From NCBI GenBank assembly GCA_017353815.1, contig JAFMSB010000142.1, forward strand, positions 1-5,387: 5,387 nucleotides of DNA. The letters are read 5' to 3'. Each line of letters begins with the position of its first letter. The stretch's first letter is position 1. The DNA is from Methylocapsa sp. GTDB taxonomy: Bacteria; Pseudomonadota; Alphaproteobacteria; Rhizobiales; Beijerinckiaceae. Positions 1-5,387 of the stretch are shown piece by piece. Under the pieces are notes generated by a model, which saw nothing but the letters and a program-made list of their open reading frames with translations, did no database searches and had not been told where the DNA came from. Position numbers and translations under genes: made by a program.

Positions 1-49
1 CAAGGAGCAATCCTACGCCCGAGGCGCGGCGAGGTTCCGGCAGCCGTCG

Positions 50-73
50 GCCCCAACCGCCCGGGGCTTTTTT
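50..73 (+). terminator. Intrinsic (Rho-independent) terminator of an upstream rightward transcript
   Basis: A GCCCC arm (50-54) pairs with GGGGC (63-67) around an 8-base loop and is followed at once by six T residues (68-73). This is the classic intrinsic terminator layout in the rightward direction. The transcript it ends lies almost wholly outside the window. Bases 1-49 are open in all three forward frames but match no protein I recognise. They could also be the 3' end of a structured RNA: arm 19-25 (CCGAGGC) can pair with 43-50 with one bulged G. Which of these it is cannot be decided from 49 bases. The five-base-pair stem is short but all G-C. Confidence 0.6.
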
Positions 74-158
74 CATGCTGGCATTCCCATGCTTGGGAAC
101 GGGGCCAGAAAATTGCGCCGGTAGGCTACAAACTCCAAAGATAACAAAACTGATTGGA

Positions 159-183
159 GGCACCGGCTTACTCAGCCGGCGCC
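159..183 (-). terminator. Stable hairpin downstream of the patatin gene, possible weak terminator
   Basis: The arms 159-168 and 174-183 form a ten-base-pair stem around a five-base loop. In the leftward RNA all ten positions pair, one as G-U; in the rightward RNA that position is an A-C mismatch, which suggests the structure serves leftward transcription. It lies about 120 bases beyond the patatin stop codon. The following leftward sequence is T-rich only after about nine bases (TTTTGTTATCTTT), so it is not a textbook intrinsic terminator. It may instead protect the mRNA 3' end or assist factor-dependent termination. The rest of 74-305 shows no convincing gene. Confidence 0.35.
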
Positions 184-305
184 CGTCCTCGCGTTGCTCA
201 GCGCGATCCTGCCGCAGAGAAATTGCGCCCGCCGTTCCGCGCAGCGCCGGCGCAAGGCATAAACTGCCTCCCTCCTCTGGCTCGCCCTTTTCCGTGAAAT
301 CCGGC

Positions 306-1316
306 CTATGCGGCTTCTTGCAGCGCTTTCTCGGTCTGCCGGTAGCCTTCGCTCGCGCGCTGTTCGATCGTCTCGGGCGAAAAATCGCTGCCGCCGAAGC
401 ACTCCACCTGCTCCGGGCGCGTGATCGAGACGACACAGGGAACGCGCACGTAGTGGCGTTTTGCGACGGCCTGATAAGCCGGGTGGTTTTTGAGCGGGTT
501 CCCTTCCGGAAGAGTTTCGAGCGCTTCCATCAATGCGGCCACCTCGTCGACACGATGCAGCATTTTTAAGTCCTCAAGTGTCCGGTTGGCGAATTGCAAG
601 TTTTGCGTGCGCACCTGGACCTCCAACAAATTGCCGGGGACCGGCGCCTTATTGGGAAACAGATTGACGACATAGATCGTCCGGTATGCGCCGGACGATG
701 TGTCGAGCCTGTCGAGCACTGCGCCAAGCGGCGTGTTGTCGAACAGCCCTCCGTCCCAATAACTCTTGCCTCCGATGACCGTCATTGGAAAGGACGGCGG
801 CAGGCTGGCGCTTGCGACGATATGATCGAGCGAGAGCCCGCGATCGCCGCTATAAAAATATTCGATCTGACCGGCCTCGATGTCGGTTGCGCTGACGAGA
901 AGCCCGGGCGGCGCCGATGGGTCCGCCAGGGCATCGAGATCGACCAGTTGCGATAGCGTCGCGCGCAACGGTTCGGTCAGGTAAAAATTGGTCCATGTTG
1001 GCCACGCGTAATAATCCAGCCGCGGCATGAAGAAGCTCGGATTTCCGAATAGAGAAGCATAGGGCCGCAGCGGCGGGACGAGAAAAGGCCCGGCAATGGC
1101 AACCCTTTGCCAAAAAGCCTCCAGAGCCTCGAGCGGCTTCATGCCTTTTGCAGGCCTTGCGAGAAGCACGGACGTGATTGCCCCGATTGACACGCCCGCG
1201 ATTATGCCGGGAGCAAAACCGCCATCCCTATAGAGCCGCCGCGCCGCCCCAAGCTCATAGGCGCCAAGCGCGCCGCCTCCCTGCAAGACCAAAGCCGTGC
1301 GTGCCGGGTATGGCAT
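306..1316 (-). CDS. Patatin-like phospholipase family protein with DUF3734-type C-terminus
   Basis: A predicted lipid acyl hydrolase of the patatin family, which cleaves fatty acyl esters with a Ser-Asp dyad. The 336-residue protein has all three hallmark motifs: the glycine-rich oxyanion loop GGGALGAY (residues 13-20), the nucleophile elbow GVSIG (41-45, Ser43) and the DGG motif (188-190, Asp188), followed by LFDNTP. Residues from about 205 to the end (YVVNLFP, then DFSPETIEQRASEGY near the C-terminus) match the DUF3734 extension that follows the patatin domain in many proteobacterial members. No signal peptide or membrane segment is visible, so a cytosolic or peripheral membrane location is likely. 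The ATG at 1316 is preferred over one at 1388: it has GGAGG five bases upstream, and it places the oxyanion loop about ten residues from the N-terminus, as usual. The gene is transcribed alone, divergently from addB. The natural substrate is unknown, and the activity is inferred from motifs only. Confidence 0.93.
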   Translation of the reverse strand: MPYPARTALVLQGGGALGAYELGAARRLYRDGGFAPGIIAGVSIGAITSVLLARPAKGMKPLEALEAFWQRVAIAGPFLVPPLRPYASLFGNPSFFMPRLDYYAWPTWTNFYLTEPLRATLSQLVDLDALADPSAPPGLLVSATDIEAGQIEYFYSGDRGLSLDHIVASASLPPSFPMTVIGGKSYWDGGLFDNTPLGAVLDRLDTSSGAYRTIYVVNLFPNKAPVPGNLLEVQVRTQNLQFANRTLEDLKMLHRVDEVAALMEALETLPEGNPLKNHPAYQAVAKRHYVRVPCVVSITRPEQVECFGGSDFSPETIEQRASEGYRQTEKALQEAA

Positions 1317-1321
1317 GTCAA

Positions 1322-1326
1322 CCTCC
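1322..1326 (-). promoter_or_regulatory. Ribosome binding site of the patatin gene (decides the start)
   Basis: Read leftward, GGAGG is followed by five bases (TTGAC) and then ATG at 1316-1314. This strong Shine-Dalgarno match at good spacing supports the shorter start over the upstream in-frame ATG at 1388, which has no such site. Confidence 0.8.
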
Positions 1327-1349
1327 GCGCTCTCTCGCAACGCACCAAA

Positions 1350-1376
1350 ATTATCGCGGCGGCGCAACAAAAGCAA
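1350..1376 (-). promoter_or_regulatory. Candidate sigma-70-type promoter for the patatin gene
   Basis: Read leftward, TTGCTT (1376-1371) stands 15 bases ahead of GATAAT (1355-1350), which matches five of six positions of the -10 consensus. The spacing is shorter than the ideal 17. Transcription would start near 1343 and give a leader of roughly 27 bases that includes the GGAGG site. The -35 box falls in the loop between two 8-bp inverted GC-rich arms. This is a reading by eye with no start-site data. Confidence 0.35.
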
Positions 1377-1385
1377 GGCCGCCGC
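1356..1385. repeat. 8-bp perfect inverted repeat flanking the patatin -35 box
   Basis: GCGGCGGC (1356-1363) is exactly complementary to GCCGCCGC (1378-1385), with a 14-base A-rich spacer between. The candidate -35 element of the leftward promoter lies in that spacer and one arm covers the -35/-10 interval, so it could be an operator. The arms are low-complexity GC triplets, so chance in a GC-rich genome is a real alternative. Confidence 0.35.
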
Positions 1386-1507
1386 CATGAGCCGAACGCA
1401 TTTGCGGGAGGATTTTGCTTGCGTTTTAAGAAAAGCCGGGCAAGCTGGGGAAAAGCCGCAAAAAGATTTTGATGCCTATTTTATCGCGCCGCATGATGTC
1501 CTTAGCC

Positions 1508-1519
1508 GTTGGCGCCAAC
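1508..1519. repeat. Perfect 12-bp palindrome upstream of addB
   Basis: GTTGGCGCCAAC reads identically on both strands. It lies 33 bases ahead of the addB start and directly precedes the tandem repeat. It could be a dimeric regulator site. No regulator family is identified from the sequence, and a palindrome of this length can arise by chance in a region of this size. Confidence 0.35.
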
Positions 1520-1520
1520 C

Positions 1521-1556
1521 ATTGAACTTGTCGCTTGGATTGAACTACCCGCTTGG
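1521..1556. repeat. Imperfect 18-bp tandem repeat spanning the addB start codon
   Basis: Unit 1 (1521-1538) is ATTGAACTTGTCGCTTGG and unit 2 (1539-1556) is ATTGAACTACCCGCTTGG. They are directly adjacent and agree at 15 of 18 positions; the three differences are contiguous (unit positions 9-11). The TTG near the end of unit 2 is the proposed addB start (1553-1555). The matching TTG of unit 1 (1535-1537) is in the same frame but is followed by GAT TGA, so it cannot start addB. The arrangement looks like a local duplication that copied the translation start region, or a pair of direct-repeat protein binding sites. Confidence 0.75.
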
Positions 1557-4500
1557 AAAAAAGAGTATTTACGATCGCGCCTGGCGCGCCGTTTCTCGCA
1601 ACCTTTGCTCGAGCGCTTGCCGGGGGCCGGATCGTCGAAGGCTACTCCGCTAAGCTTGGCCCGCTCGCGTTTTCGGATGCAACAATCTACGTGCCGACAC
1701 GGCGCGCCGCGCGCGTTTTGGCGGGCGAGCTCGCCCAAGCGCTGGGCTGCCCGGCGATTCTGCCCCGGATCTTGCCCCTGGGCTCCCTCGAAGAGGCCGA
1801 CGACGGCTTTTTTGCCGGCGCCGAGGGGCCGGAAAGCGCGATTGAGGCGGGCGTTCCCGAAGCCGCCAACGAGATTTTCAGGCGGATGCAGCTCGCGGAG
1901 CTGATCCTCAAATGGGCGCGCGCCTTAAATCATGCCATCGTCTCGGTCGATGAAAATGGAAGGTATAAAAGCGGCCCCCCCGAATCGCCGCTGGTCGCAG
2001 CGGCCTTTGCCGATGCCTGGCATTTGTCGGGCGAGCTTGCCCGCCTCATCGATGAGCTGATCATCGGAGATATAGCCTGGAAGAAGCTCGATCCCCTCGT
2101 GCTCTCCGAATTCGACGATTATTGGCGGATCACGCTCGATTTTCTCAATATCGCGATCAACGAGTGGCCGAAGATTCTCGACAGGTATGGGCTGGTTGAT
2201 CGAGCGCGCCGCCAAGTTGCGCTCATTGCTTCGCAATGCCGCCGCCTCCGGCAAGGCTCCTTCCCCGGCCCGGTCATCGCCGCGGGTTCGACAGGCACCA
2301 ATCGCGCGACCGCGCGTCTGCTCGCGGCTATCGTCGAACATCCACAAGGTGCGGTCGTTCTTCCGGGTCTCGATCTTAATCTCAGTCCTCGCGCCTGGGC
2401 GATGGTTTCGGGCGGGAGCTCGCAAGAGGGCGGGATGACCTTCACCCATCCGCAATCGGCGCTGGCGCGGCTCCTCGCGGATCTCGCCGTTGCGCGTGAG
2501 CAGGTGGCTTGCCTCGGCATAGAGACAAAAGACCTCGCAGCAAGGAGCATATTCGTTTCGCAAGCCCTGAGCCCGGCGGAATCGACGGACGACTGGCGCC
2601 TCTATCGCAATGCTACGGATCCGGCTGATATAGACGCGGCCCTGGCGGGGGTGAGCGTCATCGAGGCCGCGGACGAGCGCGAGGAGGCGCTGGCGCTTGC
2701 CACCGCCATGCGCGAAGTGTTGGAAACCCCTCGCGAAACGGCGGCGCTCATCACCGCGGATCGCAAGCTTGCGCGCCGGGTTCACGCCGAGCTCAAGCGC
2801 TGGGGAATAGATGCCGCAGACACGGCCGGCGAGCCATTGAGCGCGCGCCTTCCCGGCTCTCTCGCATTGCTTTTGCTCGATTGCGCCACAAACAAAATGG
2901 CGGCAGGCGGACTTACCGCGCTTTTCGCCCATCCTTTGTTCCGGCTTGGCTATGCGCGTGAAGAAATCGCGGGCCTCGGCACGCTCGCCGAGATAGGTCT
3001 ATTGCGCTCGTCTTGCGCCGCGGGACCGCTCGCCCAGCGCTTTGGCGGTGATTGGCCCGCCCTGATCGCCGCCGCGAAACACGAGCTGGAAGATCGCTAC
3101 GCGCATGAAGCCAAAAAGCGCATTTCCGCCGAAGAGTGGACGAGACTCGATGCGCTCATGGCCCGGCTCGGCAGTCTGCTCGCGCCGCTCATGACTATGA
3201 GTGAAGGCGCAACTCTCCCCCAATGGGTGGCCGCGCACAGCGCCGCGATAGAAAAAGCAACCGCTTCCGGGGAAGACGATATTGACCCCGAAGACCAGCA
3301 GACCCTAGACGACCTCTTCGAGGCGCTATCGCAGAACGCTCCCCAAGAACTCACGCTGAACATCGAATCTTATGGGCAATTTTTTGCAAGGCTCGCGCAA
3401 GAGGCGGTCATCCGGGATGCTGGTCAGGCGGCGCATCCCCGGATTCAGATCCTTGGGTTGCTCGAGGCGCGCCTGATCGATGCCGATGTCGTGCTGCTCG
3501 GCGCCCTCGAAGAGGCCATCTGGCCGCCGAATGCCCGCAGCGATGCTTTTCTCAACCGGCCGATGCGCGAAGCGCTGGGCCTCACGCCCCCCGAAAGAAG
3601 ACTCGGGCAAACGGCCCATGATTTCACCCAGGCGATGGGCAAGCGCAAAGTCATCCTGAGCCGTGCCCGCAAACGCGATGGCACGCCCGCGGTGCCATCG
3701 CGCTTCCTTCAACGCATGGCGGCACTTGGCGGCAAAGAATGGCAGGCATGCCGCGCGAGCGGGGATTTTTACTGCGCGCTTGCGCGGGAAATCGACCGGC
3801 CTGCACGAGAAGCGGCGCGGTGCGAGCGGCCGCAGCCGAAACCGGCCTTGGGAATGCGTCCCAAAAAGCTCAGCGTCACGGAGATCGAAACACTGCGCCG
3901 CGATCCTTATGCAATTTATGCCGCAAAGATTCTAAGGCTCAAGGAGTTCGATCCCCTCGGCGGCTCTTTTGGAGCAGCCGAAAGGGGAACCGCGATTCAT
4001 GCGGCTCTCGCCCGTTTTGTGGAAAGGCACCCGAGCGGCCCCCTTCCCCTGGGCGCGCAGGATGAGCTTCGCGCTCTTCTGCGCGAGGCACTCGGCGCGC
4101 AGTTGCTTGATCCTGCTTTCGCAGCGCTCGGCTGGCCGCGTGCGGACGAGATGATTGCAAACTATCTCGGTTTCGAAGCCAAGCGCCGGGAAAGGATCGC
4201 GCGGATCGAGGTTGAAAAAAGCGGCGAGCTCGAAATTGAGCTCGCCGATGGTTCACGATTCCACCTTAAGGCGCGCGCCGACCGCATCGAATGGAATTCG
4301 GACGGGTCGGTGACCCTCGTCGACTACAAGACCGGCGGAGTCCCTAAAGCCGAAGAGATAAGCAAAGGCTTTGCGCCGCAGCTGACCTTGGAAGCGGCCA
4401 TGGCCAAGCGCGGCGCGTTTGGTCCTGGCGCGGTATCCGAAACGATAAAAGCTTCCTACCTGAAGCTCGGCGGAGCGGATGGCGGCAAAGAGACTCCGGC

Positions 4501-4684
4501 CGATGCGGGCCTTGCGGAGGAGCATTATCGCGGCCTCATCGATCTGCTCAATCAGTTCCGCGACGAGGCAACAGCCTACCCGCCGCGGCCGTATCCAAAG
4601 TTCGCCAAGCGCTACAGTGCTTACGAGCATCTTGCGCGCGTGAAAGAGTGGTCGCGTGGCAGCGAGGAAGAGGCCAGCGGCTAA
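1553..4684 (+). CDS. addB: Double-strand break repair protein AddB (AddAB nuclease subunit), alphaproteobacterial type
   Basis: AddB is the second subunit of the AddAB helicase-nuclease, which resects double-strand DNA ends and feeds RecA. The 1043 residues fit the family length. Residues 5-15 (VFTIAPGAPFL) and 42-51 (DATIYVPTRR) are the alphaproteobacterial AddB N-terminus; no Walker A is present, so this is an inactivated helicase-like fold. ITADRKLARRV (400-410) and GALEEAIWP (650-658) belong to the same core. The C-terminal PD-(D/E)XK nuclease spans about 772-975, with RGTAIH (811-816, His816), RADRIE (908-913, Asp910), VDYKTG (923-928, Asp924 and Lys926) and QLTLEAAM (943-950), so it looks catalytically intact. 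Asp784 sits where Bacillus-type AddB has an iron-sulfur cysteine, and no cysteines follow in the C-terminal domain. TTG at 1553 is the only usable start that keeps the conserved N-terminus: an in-frame TGA lies at 1541-1543. No clear Shine-Dalgarno site precedes it. The stop overlaps the addA start by one base. Confidence 0.96.
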   Translation: MEKRVFTIAPGAPFLATFARALAGGRIVEGYSAKLGPLAFSDATIYVPTRRAARVLAGELAQALGCPAILPRILPLGSLEEADDGFFAGAEGPESAIEAGVPEAANEIFRRMQLAELILKWARALNHAIVSVDENGRYKSGPPESPLVAAAFADAWHLSGELARLIDELIIGDIAWKKLDPLVLSEFDDYWRITLDFLNIAINEWPKILDRYGLVDRARRQVALIASQCRRLRQGSFPGPVIAAGSTGTNRATARLLAAIVEHPQGAVVLPGLDLNLSPRAWAMVSGGSSQEGGMTFTHPQSALARLLADLAVAREQVACLGIETKDLAARSIFVSQALSPAESTDDWRLYRNATDPADIDAALAGVSVIEAADEREEALALATAMREVLETPRETAALITADRKLARRVHAELKRWGIDAADTAGEPLSARLPGSLALLLLDCATNKMAAGGLTALFAHPLFRLGYAREEIAGLGTLAEIGLLRSSCAAGPLAQRFGGDWPALIAAAKHELEDRYAHEAKKRISAEEWTRLDALMARLGSLLAPLMTMSEGATLPQWVAAHSAAIEKATASGEDDIDPEDQQTLDDLFEALSQNAPQELTLNIESYGQFFARLAQEAVIRDAGQAAHPRIQILGLLEARLIDADVVLLGALEEAIWPPNARSDAFLNRPMREALGLTPPERRLGQTAHDFTQAMGKRKVILSRARKRDGTPAVPSRFLQRMAALGGKEWQACRASGDFYCALAREIDRPAREAARCERPQPKPALGMRPKKLSVTEIETLRRDPYAIYAAKILRLKEFDPLGGSFGAAERGTAIHAALARFVERHPSGPLPLGAQDELRALLREALGAQLLDPAFAALGWPRADEMIANYLGFEAKRRERIARIEVEKSGELEIELADGSRFHLKARADRIEWNSDGSVTLVDYKTGGVPKAEEISKGFAPQLTLEAAMAKRGAFGPGAVSETIKASYLKLGGADGGKETPADAGLAEEHYRGLIDLLNQFRDEATAYPPRPYPKFAKRYSAYEHLARVKEWSRGSEEEASG
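4215..4247 (-). terminator. Antisense intrinsic-terminator-like hairpin inside addB
   Basis: CGGCGAGCTC (4222-4231) and GAGCTCGCCG (4238-4247) form a perfect ten-base-pair stem with a six-base loop. Read leftward, the stem is followed by one C and then six T residues (4220-4215), the full layout of an intrinsic terminator on the strand opposite addB. In the sense strand it encodes GELEIELA with a repeated GAG CTC codon pair, just ahead of the nuclease Asp910. It may stop antisense transcription, or it may be a by-product of the repeated codons. No antisense gene that would need it is evident. Confidence 0.4.
4664..4673 (+). promoter_or_regulatory. Ribosome binding site of addA within the end of addB
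   Basis: The purine run GAGGAAGAGG ends ten bases before the addA ATG and encodes the Glu-rich C-terminus of AddB. With the TAATG stop/start overlap it indicates translational coupling, which would keep the two subunits near equal amounts. Confidence 0.6.
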
Positions 4685-5387
4685 TGGCATTCTCGAATAT
4701 CCCCCCCTCGGCTCTTGCCAAGCAGCATGAGGCGTCAAATCCCGGCCAATCGGTATGGGTCTCGGCGAATGCCGGTTCCGGCAAAACGCATGTGCTGGCG
4801 AGCCGTGTCATCTGGCTGCTTCTAAAGGGTGTCGCGCCGGCGAAAATCCTCTGCCTGACATTTACGAAGGCCGCCGCGGCGAATATGGCGGCGCGAGTCT
4901 TCGATACGCTCGCACGATGGACGCAGCATTCGGACGAAGAGCTTGCCGCAGAAATCACCCGCATCGGGGCGCCCGTGCCCGCGGGTGCGGAACTCGCCGA
5001 AGCGCGCAAGCTGTTTGCCCGCGCCGTCGAGACTCCCGGCGGTCTCAAAATCCAAACGATTCACGCGTTCTGCGAGCGGCTCCTCCATTCGTTTCCCTTC
5101 GAAGCCAATGTCCCTTCCCGTTTCGAAGTGCCGGACGAGCTTGCTCAGCAGGACCTTCTCCAGCGCGCACGGCGTCGCGTTCTTGCTGAGGCAAACACGG
5201 ATATGGGCATGCTCGGCGCCGCGCTCCGATGCCTCGCCGTTGAATGCAGGCGCAATGACCACGAATTCGAGAATCTGATAAACGAGGCGCTGAGGCACGA
5301 TGAGATCGTTGGGACGCATGCAGGCGACGATCTGGCAGACAGACTGCGCCGCGCCCTTGGCCTCAGAGAAAACCGTGACGTCCGCGC
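4684..5387 (+). CDS. addA: Double-strand break repair helicase AddA, N-terminal part (cut by window end)
   Basis: AddA is the UvrD/Rep-like superfamily 1 ATPase subunit of AddAB, which drives 3'-5' unwinding and in full length also carries a C-terminal nuclease domain. Only the first 234 codons are here, all in one open frame to the last base. Visible motifs in order are a Q-motif glutamine (Gln14, in AKQHEASNP), Walker A (ANAGSGKT, 28-35, Lys34), motif Ia (TFTKAAAANM, 59-68) and the conserved IQTIHAFCERLLHSFPFEA block (123-141). These match the alphaproteobacterial AddA form. The remaining helicase motifs and the nuclease domain would lie beyond 5387. The ATG shares its A with the addB TAA stop, a GAGGAAGAGG site precedes it, and the gene is clearly co-transcribed with addB. 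A run of seven C residues (4701-4707) lies at codons 6-8. No other assignment is plausible. Confidence 0.95.
   Translation, partial: MAFSNIPPSALAKQHEASNPGQSVWVSANAGSGKTHVLASRVIWLLLKGVAPAKILCLTFTKAAAANMAARVFDTLARWTQHSDEELAAEITRIGAPVPAGAELAEARKLFARAVETPGGLKIQTIHAFCERLLHSFPFEANVPSRFEVPDELAQQDLLQRARRRVLAEANTDMGMLGAALRCLAVECRRNDHEFENLINEALRHDEIVGTHAGDDLADRLRRALGLRENRDVR

Larger units (their letters stand above)
1317..1552. promoter_or_regulatory. Divergent intergenic region between the patatin gene and addB
   Basis: These 236 bases separate two divergent genes and must hold both promoters. Towards the patatin gene lie a GGAGG site and a plausible promoter. Towards addB the signals are weak: TTGCGG (1402-1407) with a 17-base gap to TTTAAG (1425-1430) is the best rightward pair found, matching about half of each consensus. 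A-tracts occur at 1431-1434, 1451-1454 and 1460-1464, roughly in helical phase, and GAAAAGCCG is repeated at 1430 and 1450. A perfect 12-bp palindrome (1508-1519) and an 18-bp tandem repeat (1521-1556) follow. No credible protein-coding gene was seen here. Confidence 0.5.

Noticed and set aside
75..569. 164-codon rightward open frame overlapping the patatin 3' end
   Set aside because: It starts just after the terminator T-run and is antisense to the conserved C-terminus of the patatin protein. Its translation shows no family features.
1317..1388. Longer patatin start at 1388 adding 24 residues
   Set aside because: There is no ribosome binding site before it, the extra residues cross the candidate promoter, and the GGAGG-backed ATG at 1316 fits the family N-terminus.
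1524..1545. Possible LexA/SOS box (GAAC direct repeat) ahead of addB
   Set aside because: The alphaproteobacterial box is GTTC-N7-GTTC or its complement. Here the gap is 14 bases and no half-site occurs at the 11-base period.
1297..1653. 118-codon rightward frame across the intergenic region
   Set aside because: It overlaps both the patatin start and the addB N-terminus, and its translation changes character between segments with no recognisable domain.
1796..1813. Terminator-like GCCG/CGGC stem followed by six T inside addB
   Set aside because: The stem has only four base pairs with a four-base loop and lies early in an essential reading frame encoding DDGFFAG, so it is most likely a coding coincidence.
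1509..1904. 131-codon rightward frame crossing the addB start, with a repeated IELxAW peptide
   Set aside because: The peptide repeat simply reflects the 18-bp DNA tandem repeat. The frame overlaps addB and shows no conserved motif.
1925..2932. 335-codon open frame on the minus strand inside addB
   Set aside because: It is antisense to clearly conserved AddB coding sequence, and its translation is Arg-rich, low in recognisable motifs and typical of a GC-rich shadow frame.
4253..5319. Minus-strand open frames antisense to the addB end and addA start
   Set aside because: All overlap strongly conserved AddB nuclease or AddA helicase motifs on the plus strand and have no motifs of their own.

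Overview
This GC-rich window looks like the chromosome of an alphaproteobacterium, probably of the Hyphomicrobiales/Beijerinckiaceae type. The main reasons are the AddB and AddA proteins, whose sequences have the alphaproteobacterial form (for example VFTIAPGAPFL at the start of AddB and TFTKAAAANM in AddA), and the addB-addA gene order. The genus is an inference and could not be settled by reading alone.

Layout. Bases 1-73 hold the tail of an unidentified rightward transcript ending in an intrinsic-terminator-like hairpin. Bases 74-305 are non-coding as far as can be seen, apart from a stable hairpin that pairs best on the minus strand. A leftward gene at 1316-306 encodes a cytosolic patatin-like phospholipase with a complete Ser-Asp catalytic dyad and a DUF3734-type C-terminus. 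A 236-base divergent intergenic region (1317-1552) carries a candidate leftward promoter, several symmetrical elements and an imperfect 18-bp tandem repeat. Rightward from 1553 runs addB (1043 aa, TTG start), followed with a one-base stop/start overlap (TAATG) by addA, which is cut by the window end after 234 codons.

How the genes work together. AddA and AddB form the AddAB helicase-nuclease, the alphaproteobacterial counterpart of RecBCD. It resects double-strand DNA ends and loads RecA for homologous recombination. The AddB here has a complete C-terminal PD-(D/E)XK nuclease motif set. It lacks both a Walker A motif and the cysteines of the iron-sulfur staple seen in Bacillus-type AddB, as expected for the alphaproteobacterial branch. 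The AddA fragment has the Q motif, Walker A, Ia and the following TIHAFC motif. The patatin gene has no obvious functional link to AddAB; the two units only share a divergent promoter region.

The genes are ordinary housekeeping and lipid-metabolism types, and I see no undescribed multi-gene system. The items most worth a second look are non-coding: the 18-bp tandem duplication that includes the addB start codon, and a well-formed intrinsic terminator on the antisense strand inside the addB nuclease-domain coding sequence.
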